DNA from: Variovorax gossypii
Lineage (GTDB): Bacteria; Pseudomonadota; Gammaproteobacteria; Burkholderiales; Burkholderiaceae_C
Reading direction: 5' to 3'
DNA length: 64,000 nucleotides
NCBI RefSeq assembly: GCF_003965815.1
Contig: NZ_RXOE01000006.1
Coordinates: 248,001 to 312,000, forward strand
How positions within the stretch are numbered: position 1 is the stretch's first letter; each line of letters opens with the position of its first letter. Positions 9,972 to 18,818 of this stretch are shown piece after piece. Below the pieces are notes generated by a model. That model was not told the origin of the DNA. It saw nothing but the letters and a program-made list of their open reading frames with translations, and searched no databases. The position numbers and the translations under genes were made by a program.

Positions 9972-10100
9972 TGGAATCTCCCGAGGGTTCGCGGCTTATA
10001 TTATCGAAGTCATGCGCCCTTACGATGGCGCATCGCGTGCATGTCGCAACACAGCGGCACACTATCTCAAGCATTGCCTTTTGCAAGGTAGGAGAGAAGA
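9972..10100. promoter_or_regulatory. divergent promoter region between tssJ and the tssQ-tagH-pppA operon
   Basis: 129 bp between two divergent genes. It includes an AT-rich island at 9996-10004 (TTATATTAT), unusual in this very GC-rich region and a plausible -10 area for either direction. I find no convincing -35 partner and no sigma-54 (GG-N10-GC type) site. Promoter function is inferred from gene orientation. Confidence 0.4.
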
Positions 10101-10508
10101 TTGAAGTCATGTCTGCCTGCTCTGGCGTTCGCTCTTATCGTGGTCGCGGGTTGCACGACCACTCCGCCGCCGGAGCCCGCGCCGCAACCCGAACGACTGA
10201 GCCAGCAAGTGGCGCGCACCACGCTCGAGAAGGCGCAGCAAGCTTATGACGAAGGCGACTATGCCAAGGCCCTCAGCACGCTCAAGAGCGGCGGCGTCTC
10301 GGTGTTCGAAGCCGCGGAGCCTTCCACGCGCCTCGACGCGATGAAGCTCGAGGCCTTCAGCTACTGCGTGGCCAACCAGATCGCCGAGTGCCGCCTGCAG
10401 TTCCGCAAGATCCTCGATGCGTTCCCGACCTTCGAACTCAACGTGGCGGAGCGCAAGCACCCGGTATGGGGCCCCGCGTTCGAGGCCGCCAAGCGAATGA
10501 AGCGCTGA
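10101..10508 (+). CDS. TssQ-like T6SS-associated lipoprotein
   Basis: 135-residue predicted lipoprotein: hydrophobic signal with lipobox VAGC (cysteine 18), a short Pro-rich linker, then a helical region with TPR-like character (KAQQAYDEGDYAKALSTL). This matches small lipoproteins annotated as TssQ-family in beta- and gammaproteobacterial T6SS loci, where they are thought to assist the membrane complex; their precise role is unsettled. The start is TTG at 10101, supported by AGGAGAG 4-10 bases upstream and by the signal peptide it creates. It leads the plus-strand operon with tagH and pppA. Confidence 0.75.
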   Translation: MKSCLPALAFALIVVAGCTTTPPPEPAPQPERLSQQVARTTLEKAQQAYDEGDYAKALSTLKSGGVSVFEAAEPSTRLDAMKLEAFSYCVANQIAECRLQFRKILDAFPTFELNVAERKHPVWGPAFEAAKRMKR

Positions 10509-10566
10509 TGAAGAGCATCGCGGCCGCACGGGCGCCGCGTCGCGAGAAGACCAACACGGAGAAGCC

Positions 10567-12642
10567 ATGCGTTGGACAGTGATCGAACACGCGGGCAGGC
10601 CGGTGGCCACGGGCCCATCGGCATTGCTTGCCGCACCCGGAGGAACGATCGGACGCAGCCCCGACAACAACCTCGTGCTGCCCGACGAGCAGCGGCAGAT
10701 CTCGCGCCTGCAGGCCACCGTGCGCTACGACGACGACGGCGTGGCGGTGCTGCGCAACATGAGCGCGGTGCTGCCCATCAGCGTGAACGGAAGACCGCTC
10801 GTGCACGAGCAGGAAGCGCGCGTGGGCGACGGCGACCGCGTGGCGATCGGCAGCTATGTGCTGGAGGCCTCGAGCGCGCTGCGCGCCGCGCCGGTTGCCG
10901 CACCGGCGATGGCTGCGATGCCGCCCCCTCCACCCGCGCCCGCGCCTCCTCCTGCCTTCGCGCCTTCACCGGCGCCCGCGCAGTTCGCGCCGCCGCCGAT
11001 GGCCGCGCCGATGTCTGCCGGCCCCATCGATGCGCTGCTGCCTTCCTCCGGCTCGTCCGACGTGTTTTCCGACCTGTTCGGCGAGGGCGCGCTGCCCATC
11101 GGCGACACGCAGCCCACGGTGGCGATGCCATCGCCGCGACAGGCAACGCCGCCGGTGCCGCCACCGACGGCATTCGTGCCGGCGCCATCGCCAGCATCGA
11201 CACCGGCACCGAGCGAGGCTTTCGCTTCGCCCTTTCCCGTTCAGCAGCAGTACCAGCAGCCGCCAGCACCTCCTCCGCTGCAGCCGCAGAGGCCGAGCCC
11301 GAACACTGCCTCGTCGCAGATGCCTTCCGCCGCGGACTGGGACGCCATCCTCGCCAACGCGCCGCGCCGCATCGACAGCACGCCCGAACCGATGCCCGAC
11401 CCGATGGCGCACGAGCCCTTCGAGCTTCCTTCGCAGGCGCGCCGCAACCCGGTCGATCCGCTCGCAGAGCTGAACCCCAATGCCGCCAACGACATGTCGG
11501 ACATGGCGCTGAAGCGCGGCGTCGATCCGCTGTCCTTCTTCGCATCCGACGAGAGCGCGCATTCGCCTCTTTCCGATCCACGCCCCACGGCGCTGACCCA
11601 CACCGATCCGCTGCTGCCTGGCGACACGCATCCGGCGGTCGACCTGCTGCAGAACAACAGGCCGGCCGTGCAGGCGTACAGCCACTCGAACCATGCGCGC
11701 GAAGTGGCGGCGCAGTTCCGTCCGCCGAATCCGGTGGCGATGCCGGCACCTGCGCCGACGCCCGCACCGGCACCCATGCCTGTCGTCGAGCCGCCGAGAG
11801 CAGAGGCACCGCCTCCGCCCGCACCGGCTCCACCGCCTCCCCCGCCGCCCCCTCCTCCCGCACCACCGCCAGCGCCAGCCCCCGTTGTGCAGGAGATCAC
11901 GCCCGAGTCGCCGCCCGTCGTAGCAGCAGCGCCTGCCCCGGTGGCAGCGCCCGTCGCAACGGCGGTTGCGTCGACGACAACGGCGACGACGACGGCAGCA
12001 CCGCAGCCTGAAACAGCGGCAATCGCACCGTCATCGTCGTCGGAAGCCCTTTTCAGGGCCTTCCTCGAAGGCGCCGGCGTACCAGAGGTCGCCGGCCAGC
12101 AGCCGCTGGACATCGAGGCCATGCAACGGCTCGGCCGCATCATGCGCGCCTTCACCGACGGCACGATCGAGCTGCTGTCCTCGCGCGCCATGCTCAAGCG
12201 CGAGGTGCGCGCCGAGATCACCATGATCGTGGACGAGGAGAACAACCCGTTCAAGATCCTGCCCAACGGTCGCGCCGTCTTGATGCAGATGTTCGGCGCA
12301 CGCATGCCCGGCTTTCTGCCGCCCGAGGCCGCCGTGCACGACGCGCTCGGCGACCTGCAGTCGCACCAGCTCGGCATGGTCGCCGGCATGCGCGCGGCGC
12401 TGCTCACCCTGCTCAAGCGCTTCGACCCCGCAGCACTCAGCCGCGAGACTCCGCACGACGGCAGCCTGGGCGAGAAGCTGTTGCCCGGCGGCCGTGAAGT
12501 GCGCCTGTGGCGCCAGCTGCAGCAGCTGCATACCGAGACCACCGCGGCCGTCGAGGACGACTTCCAGGCCGTCTTCGGCCGCGCCTTCCAGCAGGCCTAC
12601 GACAAGGAAATGGAACGACTGAAGGAGGCGCGCCGTGCTTGA
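10567..12642 (+). CDS. tagH: TagH/Fha FHA-domain T6SS regulator
   Basis: 691 residues in three parts: an N-terminal forkhead-associated domain (about residues 25-95; GRSPDNNLVLPD and the later VNGRPL are diagnostic), a long low-complexity Pro/Ala-rich middle (about 110-490, including a polyproline run encoded near 11821-11880), and a C-terminal T6SS FHA_VI-type helical domain (about 490-680; FLEGAGVPE, MQRLGRIMRAFTDG). FHA domains bind phosphothreonine, so this protein should read the PpkA signal and promote assembly. The last 8 bases overlap pppA, implying translational coupling of the phosphoprotein reader with its phosphatase. Confidence 0.93.
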   Translation: MRWTVIEHAGRPVATGPSALLAAPGGTIGRSPDNNLVLPDEQRQISRLQATVRYDDDGVAVLRNMSAVLPISVNGRPLVHEQEARVGDGDRVAIGSYVLEASSALRAAPVAAPAMAAMPPPPPAPAPPPAFAPSPAPAQFAPPPMAAPMSAGPIDALLPSSGSSDVFSDLFGEGALPIGDTQPTVAMPSPRQATPPVPPPTAFVPAPSPASTPAPSEAFASPFPVQQQYQQPPAPPPLQPQRPSPNTASSQMPSAADWDAILANAPRRIDSTPEPMPDPMAHEPFELPSQARRNPVDPLAELNPNAANDMSDMALKRGVDPLSFFASDESAHSPLSDPRPTALTHTDPLLPGDTHPAVDLLQNNRPAVQAYSHSNHAREVAAQFRPPNPVAMPAPAPTPAPAPMPVVEPPRAEAPPPPAPAPPPPPPPPPPAPPPAPAPVVQEITPESPPVVAAAPAPVAAPVATAVASTTTATTTAAPQPETAAIAPSSSSEALFRAFLEGAGVPEVAGQQPLDIEAMQRLGRIMRAFTDGTIELLSSRAMLKREVRAEITMIVDEENNPFKILPNGRAVLMQMFGARMPGFLPPEAAVHDALGDLQSHQLGMVAGMRAALLTLLKRFDPAALSRETPHDGSLGEKLLPGGREVRLWRQLQQLHTETTAAVEDDFQAVFGRAFQQAYDKEMERLKEARRA

Positions 12643-13450
12643 AGCCACACGCTCTTCCTCCTCATTCACCGTGCCGATCTCGACCTCGCAGTTCTCCTGC
12701 GTCGGTGAGCGCAGTGGCAACCAGGACGCCATCGGCTACCACCTCGACGAGCGCAACGGCTGCTTCGTGGTGAGCGACGGCGTGGGCGGCAACGCGGGCG
12801 GCGAGCTGGCCTCGCGCATCGCGGTCGACACCGCGCTCGATACCTTCGTCATCGCGCCTTCGCTGGACGCCGGGAACATCCAGCGCTGCGTGAAGGCCGC
12901 GAACGACGCCATCCTCGCGAAGCAGCGCGAGCTGACCGAACAGAGCCGCATGAGCGCGACCTTCGTGTCGCTGTTCGTCGACCGCATCACGAATCAGGCC
13001 TGCTGGGCGCACGTGGGCGACAGCCGCCTCTACTGGTTCCGCCGCGGTGCGCTGATGCAGCGCACCGAGGATCACAGTCTTTCGGAGCGCTCTGGCGATG
13101 CTGCAGCGAGCCACCAGAACGGCGGCGAGCGTCTGGTGAAGACCAATCTGCTGTATCGCGCGCTAGGTGCGCGTGCGACGGCAGAGGCCACCATCACCAC
13201 GCCGCAGCGGCTGGCCGATGGCGATGCCTTTCTGCTTTGCACTGACGGGCTGTGGCAGCTGATCTCGCAGCAGGTGATGGAGCGCTCGCTGCAGTTGGCC
13301 GACAGCGCCGAGGAATGGTTGGCGCTGATCCGTCGCGCGGCTGAAGCCAAGGCCGATGACTCGCAGGACAACTACTCGGCGCTGGCGGTGTGGGTGGGGT
13401 TTCCGCAGCAGGTGACGCTGGCGGGGGCGGCGTCACCGCGCAACGGCTGA
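12635..13450 (+). CDS. pppA: PppA-like PP2C-family serine/threonine phosphatase
   Basis: 271-residue PP2C (PPM) phosphatase. The metal-binding motifs are visible: SGNQDAIG near the N-terminus, VSDGVGGNAGGE, VGDSRLYW, the distal LLCTDGLW and the final DDSQDNYSA. It should reverse PpkA phosphorylation of T6SS targets and switch the apparatus off. The start is GTG at 12635, inside the end of tagH, with GGAGG 6 bases upstream. It converges with the PAAR-like gene, only 10 bp apart, with no hairpin between them. Confidence 0.92.
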   Translation: MLEATRSSSSFTVPISTSQFSCVGERSGNQDAIGYHLDERNGCFVVSDGVGGNAGGELASRIAVDTALDTFVIAPSLDAGNIQRCVKAANDAILAKQRELTEQSRMSATFVSLFVDRITNQACWAHVGDSRLYWFRRGALMQRTEDHSLSERSGDAAASHQNGGERLVKTNLLYRALGARATAEATITTPQRLADGDAFLLCTDGLWQLISQQVMERSLQLADSAEEWLALIRRAAEAKADDSQDNYSALAVWVGFPQQVTLAGAASPRNG

Positions 13451-13460
13451 TACCCGCGCC

Positions 13461-13844
13461 TCAAGCCGCCAGCACGAGGATCTTGGGTTGGCTAGGCACG
13501 ATGCGCATGCCGAAGGCGTTGCCGCCGTTCTGGCGCGTGAGGCTGGTCACGCGTGTCTGCGGCGAACCCTTGATGCGCAGCGTGAAGGCTCCGATGGTGT
13601 GTCGCGACTCCGACATCACGCGCGGCATCACGACGCCCAGGCCCACGCCGGCGTTGTCGCCGTTGGTCAGCGGCGTGGTGGTCGCGAGGTTGTGCGCAGG
13701 CGTGCACAGGTAGAGGATGTTCCAGGCCTTCGGGATAGCGGTGCATCCCAGCGCAAAGTTCGGCCACGGGATCGGAACAATTGGCGATTTGCAGACATCG
13801 GGAAAGGCAATGTCGACGCCCATGAGCTGGCAATTGGCAAACAT
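13461..13844 (-). CDS. PAAR-like (DUF4150) T6SS spike-tip protein
   Basis: 127 residues of the DUF4150/PAAR-like type: N-terminal MFANCQLMGVDIAFPDVCKS, then PWPNFALG and the Gly-rich GDNAGVGLGV segment. PAAR and PAAR-like proteins cap the VgrG spike and usually carry or recruit an effector. This one has no C-terminal toxin extension, so it would be a stand-alone tip. It ends the minus-strand vgrG accessory cassette, 44 bp after DUF3540, and no further cargo gene follows before the convergent phosphatase. Confidence 0.82.
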   Translation of the reverse strand: MFANCQLMGVDIAFPDVCKSPIVPIPWPNFALGCTAIPKAWNILYLCTPAHNLATTTPLTNGDNAGVGLGVVMPRVMSESRHTIGAFTLRIKGSPQTRVTSLTRQNGGNAFGMRIVPSQPKILVLAA

Positions 13845-13888
13845 GCGGATTCTCCTTTGCGGGTTTCTTGCGGCTTTCCGGAATGCGG

Positions 13889-14590
13889 TCAGCCCATGTG
13901 GATCTGCTTGGCGTCGGCCTTGACGAGGTCTCGCGCTGTGATCACGGTGTTCTTGCCGTGCAGCCGTGTCATCTCGCTCGCGCGGTAGTCGATCTGTCCA
14001 GCCTGCACCTGGTCGATGCCTTCGGTCATGCGGAAGGCGCTTTTGCTCAGCTGCACCAGGCGGTCCACCACGACCTCGTAGACCCGCCCGATCACCCGCA
14101 TGCTGAACACTGTCGCCCGGGCTTCCTCGCCGCTGTAGTCCAGCCGCCCGATGCGGCAGCGGGCCTCGTCCGCGTCGATCTCGAGCTGCGGCCCCCTCAG
14201 CGTGGTTCCCTGGCGCGCCCGCAAGTTCAGCTGCGTGGCGCTTTCCATGCTGACCGCTCCGCGGACCGAGGCGAGCATCAGGTCGCCCTCGACTTCGACG
14301 CGCGCCACGCCGGGCTGGGCCTGCTCGGCCACCGCCGTGAGATAGAGGCGGCGTTCGTCGGGACCGTTGACCAGCACCGTGTCGCCGATTTCCGGACGCA
14401 GCAGGCAGCTGGCGGCGCGCAGGCAGCGCAGCACACGGCCATCGCTCTCGACGCTGTAGATGCCGCCCGGCAGCACCGAGGCGACCACGCCCAGCGCGTT
14501 GACCACTCCGCCCGGCGCAGCCGCCGGCTGCGCGCCCTCGACGGCCGCCGCGGCAGGCCTTTGTGTTGTTCTCAGCGAAGCGACTGTCAT
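13889..14590 (-). CDS. DUF3540 protein of the T6SS cargo cassette
   Basis: 233 residues. After a short Ala/Pro-rich N-terminus there is a beta-rich domain (GVVASVLPGGIYSVESDGR, then LRCLRAASCLLRPEIGD) and a repetitive C-terminal half (DADEARCRIGRL, TRLHGKNTVITARDL) suggesting a beta-helix-like end. DUF3540 proteins occur with DUF2169, pentapeptide and PAAR-like proteins next to vgrG; a structural or chaperone role in effector loading is the usual inference, without biochemical proof that I know of. The ATG overlaps the preceding stop (ATGA), so it is coupled to the pentapeptide gene. Confidence 0.8.
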   Translation of the reverse strand: MTVASLRTTQRPAAAAVEGAQPAAAPGGVVNALGVVASVLPGGIYSVESDGRVLRCLRAASCLLRPEIGDTVLVNGPDERRLYLTAVAEQAQPGVARVEVEGDLMLASVRGAVSMESATQLNLRARQGTTLRGPQLEIDADEARCRIGRLDYSGEEARATVFSMRVIGRVYEVVVDRLVQLSKSAFRMTEGIDQVQAGQIDYRASEMTRLHGKNTVITARDLVKADAKQIHMG

Positions 14591-15672
14591 GAGGAACCTC
14601 GATTCGTCGTCAATGGGTCGAAGCGGCGGCGCGCGGAGAACTCCTCGGCGGCGAAGAGCTCGGGCTCGTTCGCCAGCAGGCCGCCCCGATCGGGAATGCG
14701 CGTGCCCTCGAGCAACGCGCGGTGCACCTTGGTTCGCATCAGCGTAGCACCACGGAAGTCGGCATCGTGCAGGTCGGCGTAGGAGAAATCCGCATATGTG
14801 AGCCGGGCCTCCGTGAAGCGGGCCTCGCCGCAACGCGCGCGATGAAAGATGCATTGCTCCAGGTCGGCCGAAGAGAAGTCGGCCCTCTCAAGCTGCGCAT
14901 CGATCCAGATGCTCTGCGTGAAAACGCCGGCTACGCACGCTCCGTCCGCGAACTGCACGAACGGGAACAGGCATTGCGGCGCCTGGACGCGCCGAAGGCT
15001 GACCCCCTCCATCTGCGCGCCCTTGAAGTTGCAGCGCGCAAGCGATGCACCTTCGAAATCGCAGTGACGAAGATCGGCATCGGTGAACTGGCATGACTCG
15101 AAGCGCAGTCCGCTCATCACCTGCCCCGACAAGTCGCACTCGGTGAAGATCGCCTTGTCGAAGTCACATCCGGCGAACATCGCGGTGCGCAGGTCGGCTT
15201 GGTAGAAGGTCGCCTTCGGTAGCGAGGTGCCCGTGAAATCGGTGCGATCGAGCGTGCAACCGTAGAAGATCAACGATTCCGACACCGCACCGCGGAAGGA
15301 TGCGTCGTCGAGCGTGCAGTGATCGAAGCTGGCGACGCCGGCATCCACGCGCTGCATGCTCGCACCCGACAGGTCCGAGCGATGGAACGTCACGTCCCGG
15401 AGCACGGCATCGTCCAGAAGAGCACCAGGAGCCTCGCAGGCATTGAAGACACAGTCGGCTAGGTGGGCGGACCTCAGGGCTGCGCCCTCCAACCTGCATT
15501 CGTCGAACACGCTCCCCTCCAGGTTCGCGCCCTCCAAGTCGACGCCGGTGAAATCGCTGTGCGCGAACAATCCACCGGAGAGGTCGAGCCCGCGCAGGTC
15601 CAGACCACGCAATGACCGCTCCCTGATTTCCTGTCCGCCCTTGACCATGGCCTGCAATCGCGTGGGTGTCAT
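14587..15672 (-). CDS. pentapeptide-repeat protein of the T6SS cargo cassette
   Basis: 361 residues, nearly all pentapeptide repeats (A/D-x-L/F-x-x), such as LRGLDLRGLDLSG, FTGVDLEGANLEGS and LSGASMQRVD. It should fold as a right-handed quadrilateral beta-helix. No enzymatic motif is visible. Homologous repeats form the C-terminal half of the DUF2169 protein encoded just upstream, so the two may have come from splitting or duplication. I chose ATG 15672, which overlaps the DUF2169 stop (ATGA), over an in-frame upstream start lying inside that gene. Role inferred from context: adaptor or scaffold in effector loading. Confidence 0.85.
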   Translation of the reverse strand: MTPTRLQAMVKGGQEIRERSLRGLDLRGLDLSGGLFAHSDFTGVDLEGANLEGSVFDECRLEGAALRSAHLADCVFNACEAPGALLDDAVLRDVTFHRSDLSGASMQRVDAGVASFDHCTLDDASFRGAVSESLIFYGCTLDRTDFTGTSLPKATFYQADLRTAMFAGCDFDKAIFTECDLSGQVMSGLRFESCQFTDADLRHCDFEGASLARCNFKGAQMEGVSLRRVQAPQCLFPFVQFADGACVAGVFTQSIWIDAQLERADFSSADLEQCIFHRARCGEARFTEARLTYADFSYADLHDADFRGATLMRTKVHRALLEGTRIPDRGGLLANEPELFAAEEFSARRRFDPLTTNRGSS

Positions 15673-18335
15673 GCGGTCTTCTCTTCGGGCTTGCGCCGTG
15701 GCACCGTCTTGACCTGCTCGGTGTAGGCCTCGTCGAAGCGGGTCGTGTCGTCGATCAAGCACTGCCCGAGGTCGGCCTGGAATAGGTTGGCGCGCAGGAA
15801 GTCGGCCGATACCAGCACGGCCTTGTCGAGGTTCGCAGCAATGAGGTTGATGTCGACCAGCGAAGCCGCAGTGAGATCGGTGCGCACGAACATGCAGTTC
15901 ACGGCGTCAGCACGGTGCAGTACGGCACCGCGCATCGACGCATTCGAGAAGTCGCTGTTGTCCAGCTTCGCCTGCGTGAAGTCGGCTTCGTCGAGCCGCG
16001 CGTCACGCAGGCTGCAGTCGACCAGCGCGGCATTGCGGAAGCAGGCATGCCGCAGCACCGCGTCGCCCACGAAGCAGGTGCTGTCGATCCGTGCGGCCGA
16101 GAAATCGATGCCGCCGTCGCAGCGGGTGTCCGTCCAGTCGCAGGTTTCAAGCCGGGCGCCGGCGAAGCTCAGGTCCTGCACGGCGCATTCGATCCACGAT
16201 GCCTTTTGCAGGCGCGCGCGGTCAAAGCGCACCACCTTCAATTCGGTGCCATCGTCGAAATCCACGGACGAGAGCCTGGCGTCCTCGAAGCTGCAGCCTT
16301 CCAGACGCGCCTGGCTCAGCACCAGGTTGTCCATGGCCGCTTCGGCGAAATCGCAGCCGCTCGCGCGGACCTGGTCGAGCGTGGTCCCGTCGAAGCGGGA
16401 CCGGCTGAAGTCGGCCGATTCGGCCTGCACCAGCGCCATGTTGGCCTTGGCGAAGTTCGCCCCCTGAAGCGAAGTCCGCATGAACCTGGCGCGCACAAGC
16501 AGCGCCTGCGACATGTCGGCCTCGTCGAGGCAGCTGTCGGTGAAGTCCGCGCTTTCGAGCAGCGTCTCGTGCCAGCGCGTGCCGCGAAGGTCCATTCCGG
16601 AGAGATCGGCTCCTGTCAGGTCCATGCCGGAAAAATCGCGGGAGCCCGCCAGGATGGACGCGACCTGCTCGCGGACGCGCTGTGCCGCCTCCGAGGCCAT
16701 GGGATCGGCGGCATCCTGGTATTGGGCCGTTCGCCGGTAGTTCGCGAGCAGCTTCTCGTCCGCCCCTTCGATCATGCGCTTCATCTGCGCCCTGGCTTCG
16801 GCAGTCATTGGGGTCGCACCGCCCGCATGGTTGTCGCCTGCCATCCGCTCGACGCGCGGCCACATGTCGAAACGCGGCGGGCCCTTGGGCTTCATAGAGG
16901 CCGCCTCGGCAACGAAGGTGGAGGTGTCGAAGCCGGCCTTTCGCGACTCGACCGCGTTGGCCTTCGCCGCGCGGTCGATTTCCTCGCGGGCCTCGTCGAG
17001 CTTGCGGCGTTGATCGGCGATCGACTGGCGCATCTTCGCAATGAAGGCGGGCAGCTCTCGCAGCGTGGGCAAGGCCGGATCCGCGGGCACGGCCCGCTCG
17101 TACTCGGAAGTGTCCACGCCGGCTGCGCGGGCCTTCGCGTCCAGTTCGGCGCTCAGCTGCTGCGCGCGTGCCTGCATGTTGCGCTTGAGCGGGCTCGGTG
17201 GCGGTATCGCCGCGTCGAGATCCGGCCAAGGGCCGATGATGCGCTCCGGTATCAGCTGCTCGTCGCGCATGAAGTAGAGCGCGCGGTCTTCGGATTCGCA
17301 GCGCGTGACCAGCGTCTCGCGATAACCTTCGAGCGGAAGCGGCGCCCCGGCGCCTTCCTCCAGCGCGACCATCGCATGGCTGATGTCTGCCGCGTCGTCC
17401 TCGGCGATCGGCGTCACGCCATGGAAGATCAGAGCCACGCGCTCGAGGTGCGGAAAGAACCATGCGGTCGTCGCGGTGAGTGGAAAGTCCTCCAGCACCG
17501 CGCCGTCCAGCGGGCGCGGATGATGCGCGCCGCGGACCACGAAGCCACGCACGCGCCAGTCGGGCAACCGCCCCGACAGCACAGGATGCGTGGGGTGCAT
17601 GTTGACGACTTCGAAGGCCGCACCGGACAGGCCGCCGTCCGCCGGCGTGAGCCACTGGTCTTCGGGTGCGATATTGAAGTAGCGCCAGTCCATGTCGGAG
17701 GCATAGCCCGGAAACAGGTGCTGCTTCCAATGCTCGTCGTAATTGCGCCCGAGGCGCGCGGCCCTCGAAGGACGGGTTTCGTCCATGGCACCGAAACCCG
17801 CAGGGGCGCGGACGTCGTCCGGCCGGTTCAGGCGCTGCGTCGGCAGTTCGATGTTGGGAAGGCGTCGCGTACGCAGTCCGTTGACGACCTCGTCGCTCGT
17901 GCCGATGCCGAAAGGGTTTTCCGCATGGCCCGGTCCACCGAAGGCATGGCCCCAATCGATGGGCATCGCATCGAAGGGCTGCGGCGCGGTGGCCCGTCCG
18001 TCGAGCCAGAACCGATCGCCGGATACGTGCAGCGTCTTGCGCCGGCCCTGCACCTGCACCGACACAGCACACTGGGTCTTGTCCTGCTGGTGGTGCGTAT
18101 AGGCATTGCCGGTAACGAGGAATTCGGGTCCGGCCTTGGGCATGCCCGCGTCGAACGCAAAATCACTGCCCAGTTCGGCGGCGAGGGTCTTCCACACCTC
18201 GGGCTCCGGCACCAGGCGCGCGTCGGCGGCAAGGCTGTCGGTCATGGCGATGGCCGTCATCGAGAGCCAGTGGCGCTGGTCCTTCGGAAAGGGGCGGGTG
18301 AGCATGCTGACGCGCAGCGGCTTGATGATCTTCAT
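15669..18335 (-). CDS. DUF2169 T6SS adaptor fused to pentapeptide repeats
   Basis: 888 residues. The N-terminal about 330 residues are a DUF2169 domain (MKIIKPLRVSMLTRPF, WGHAFGGPGHAENPFG, DMDWRYFNIAPEDQW). A helical linker rich in Glu/Arg/Ala (about 390-560) follows, then pentapeptide repeats (about 575-870; FSGMDLTGADLSGMDLRG). DUF2169 proteins act as adaptors or chaperones that stabilise T6SS effectors and load them on VgrG/PAAR tips (known for Agrobacterium). The fused repeat arm is an elaborated form. The gene overlaps its upstream neighbour by one base (TGATG) and its downstream neighbour by four, so the cassette is tightly coupled. Confidence 0.9.
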   Translation of the reverse strand: MKIIKPLRVSMLTRPFPKDQRHWLSMTAIAMTDSLAADARLVPEPEVWKTLAAELGSDFAFDAGMPKAGPEFLVTGNAYTHHQQDKTQCAVSVQVQGRRKTLHVSGDRFWLDGRATAPQPFDAMPIDWGHAFGGPGHAENPFGIGTSDEVVNGLRTRRLPNIELPTQRLNRPDDVRAPAGFGAMDETRPSRAARLGRNYDEHWKQHLFPGYASDMDWRYFNIAPEDQWLTPADGGLSGAAFEVVNMHPTHPVLSGRLPDWRVRGFVVRGAHHPRPLDGAVLEDFPLTATTAWFFPHLERVALIFHGVTPIAEDDAADISHAMVALEEGAGAPLPLEGYRETLVTRCESEDRALYFMRDEQLIPERIIGPWPDLDAAIPPPSPLKRNMQARAQQLSAELDAKARAAGVDTSEYERAVPADPALPTLRELPAFIAKMRQSIADQRRKLDEAREEIDRAAKANAVESRKAGFDTSTFVAEAASMKPKGPPRFDMWPRVERMAGDNHAGGATPMTAEARAQMKRMIEGADEKLLANYRRTAQYQDAADPMASEAAQRVREQVASILAGSRDFSGMDLTGADLSGMDLRGTRWHETLLESADFTDSCLDEADMSQALLVRARFMRTSLQGANFAKANMALVQAESADFSRSRFDGTTLDQVRASGCDFAEAAMDNLVLSQARLEGCSFEDARLSSVDFDDGTELKVVRFDRARLQKASWIECAVQDLSFAGARLETCDWTDTRCDGGIDFSAARIDSTCFVGDAVLRHACFRNAALVDCSLRDARLDEADFTQAKLDNSDFSNASMRGAVLHRADAVNCMFVRTDLTAASLVDINLIAANLDKAVLVSADFLRANLFQADLGQCLIDDTTRFDEAYTEQVKTVPRRKPEEKTA

Positions 18336-18769
18336 CAGTCGGTACTGGGTATCTCGAGTTGCGTGCGGTCGCGGTCGATCGCCACCTGGGGCGGCTTGTC
18401 ATTCGAGTGGACTACATGGACCTTGCGGCCCGCGGTGAAGTTGGCGATCAGCTCGGTGTCGATGAAGGTGCGCACGTTGGCGTCGTGGCGCTGGCCGGCG
18501 GCGTCGCTGAATGTCAGCCGAAGCTCCGCGGCAGCCATGTCCGCCGCATGGCGTCCACGCTTGATGAGGCGGTCGGGCGGGCGCGCGATTCCGACGATCT
18601 CGGCCTCCGTGCGTCGCCCATGAGCACGCAGCTGCTCCCACAATTTCTCCTCGCCGCGGAAGCGCGAATTGGTGACCACGCTGCCGACGATGAGGACGGC
18701 GGCCAGCACGACGGCGGCCAGCGCCACGAGGTCGCCGACGCTCATGCCGAGAACGTCGGCCCACTGCAC
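18335..18769 (-). CDS. small single-pass membrane protein of unknown function in the vgrG cassette
   Basis: 144 residues. A hydrophobic helix at about residues 10-33 (GDLVALAAVVLAAVLIVGSV) is followed by a soluble domain with strand-rich segments (EAEIVGIARPPDR, AAELRLTFSDAAGQ, VRTFIDTEL, GRKVHVVHSNDKPPQVAID). The pattern resembles DUF3592-like proteins, but I cannot assign a family with confidence. It is coupled to the DUF2169 gene by a one-base overlap and follows vgrG1 by 49 bp. An immunity protein or membrane accessory of the cassette is possible; there is no direct evidence for either. Confidence 0.6.
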   Translation of the reverse strand: MQWADVLGMSVGDLVALAAVVLAAVLIVGSVVTNSRFRGEEKLWEQLRAHGRRTEAEIVGIARPPDRLIKRGRHAADMAAAELRLTFSDAAGQRHDANVRTFIDTELIANFTAGRKVHVVHSNDKPPQVAIDRDRTQLEIPSTD

Positions 18770-18818
18770 GTGAGAACTCCTTCGGTCTGCCGCTTTCCGG
18801 GGCCGGATCGCGCGCGTC

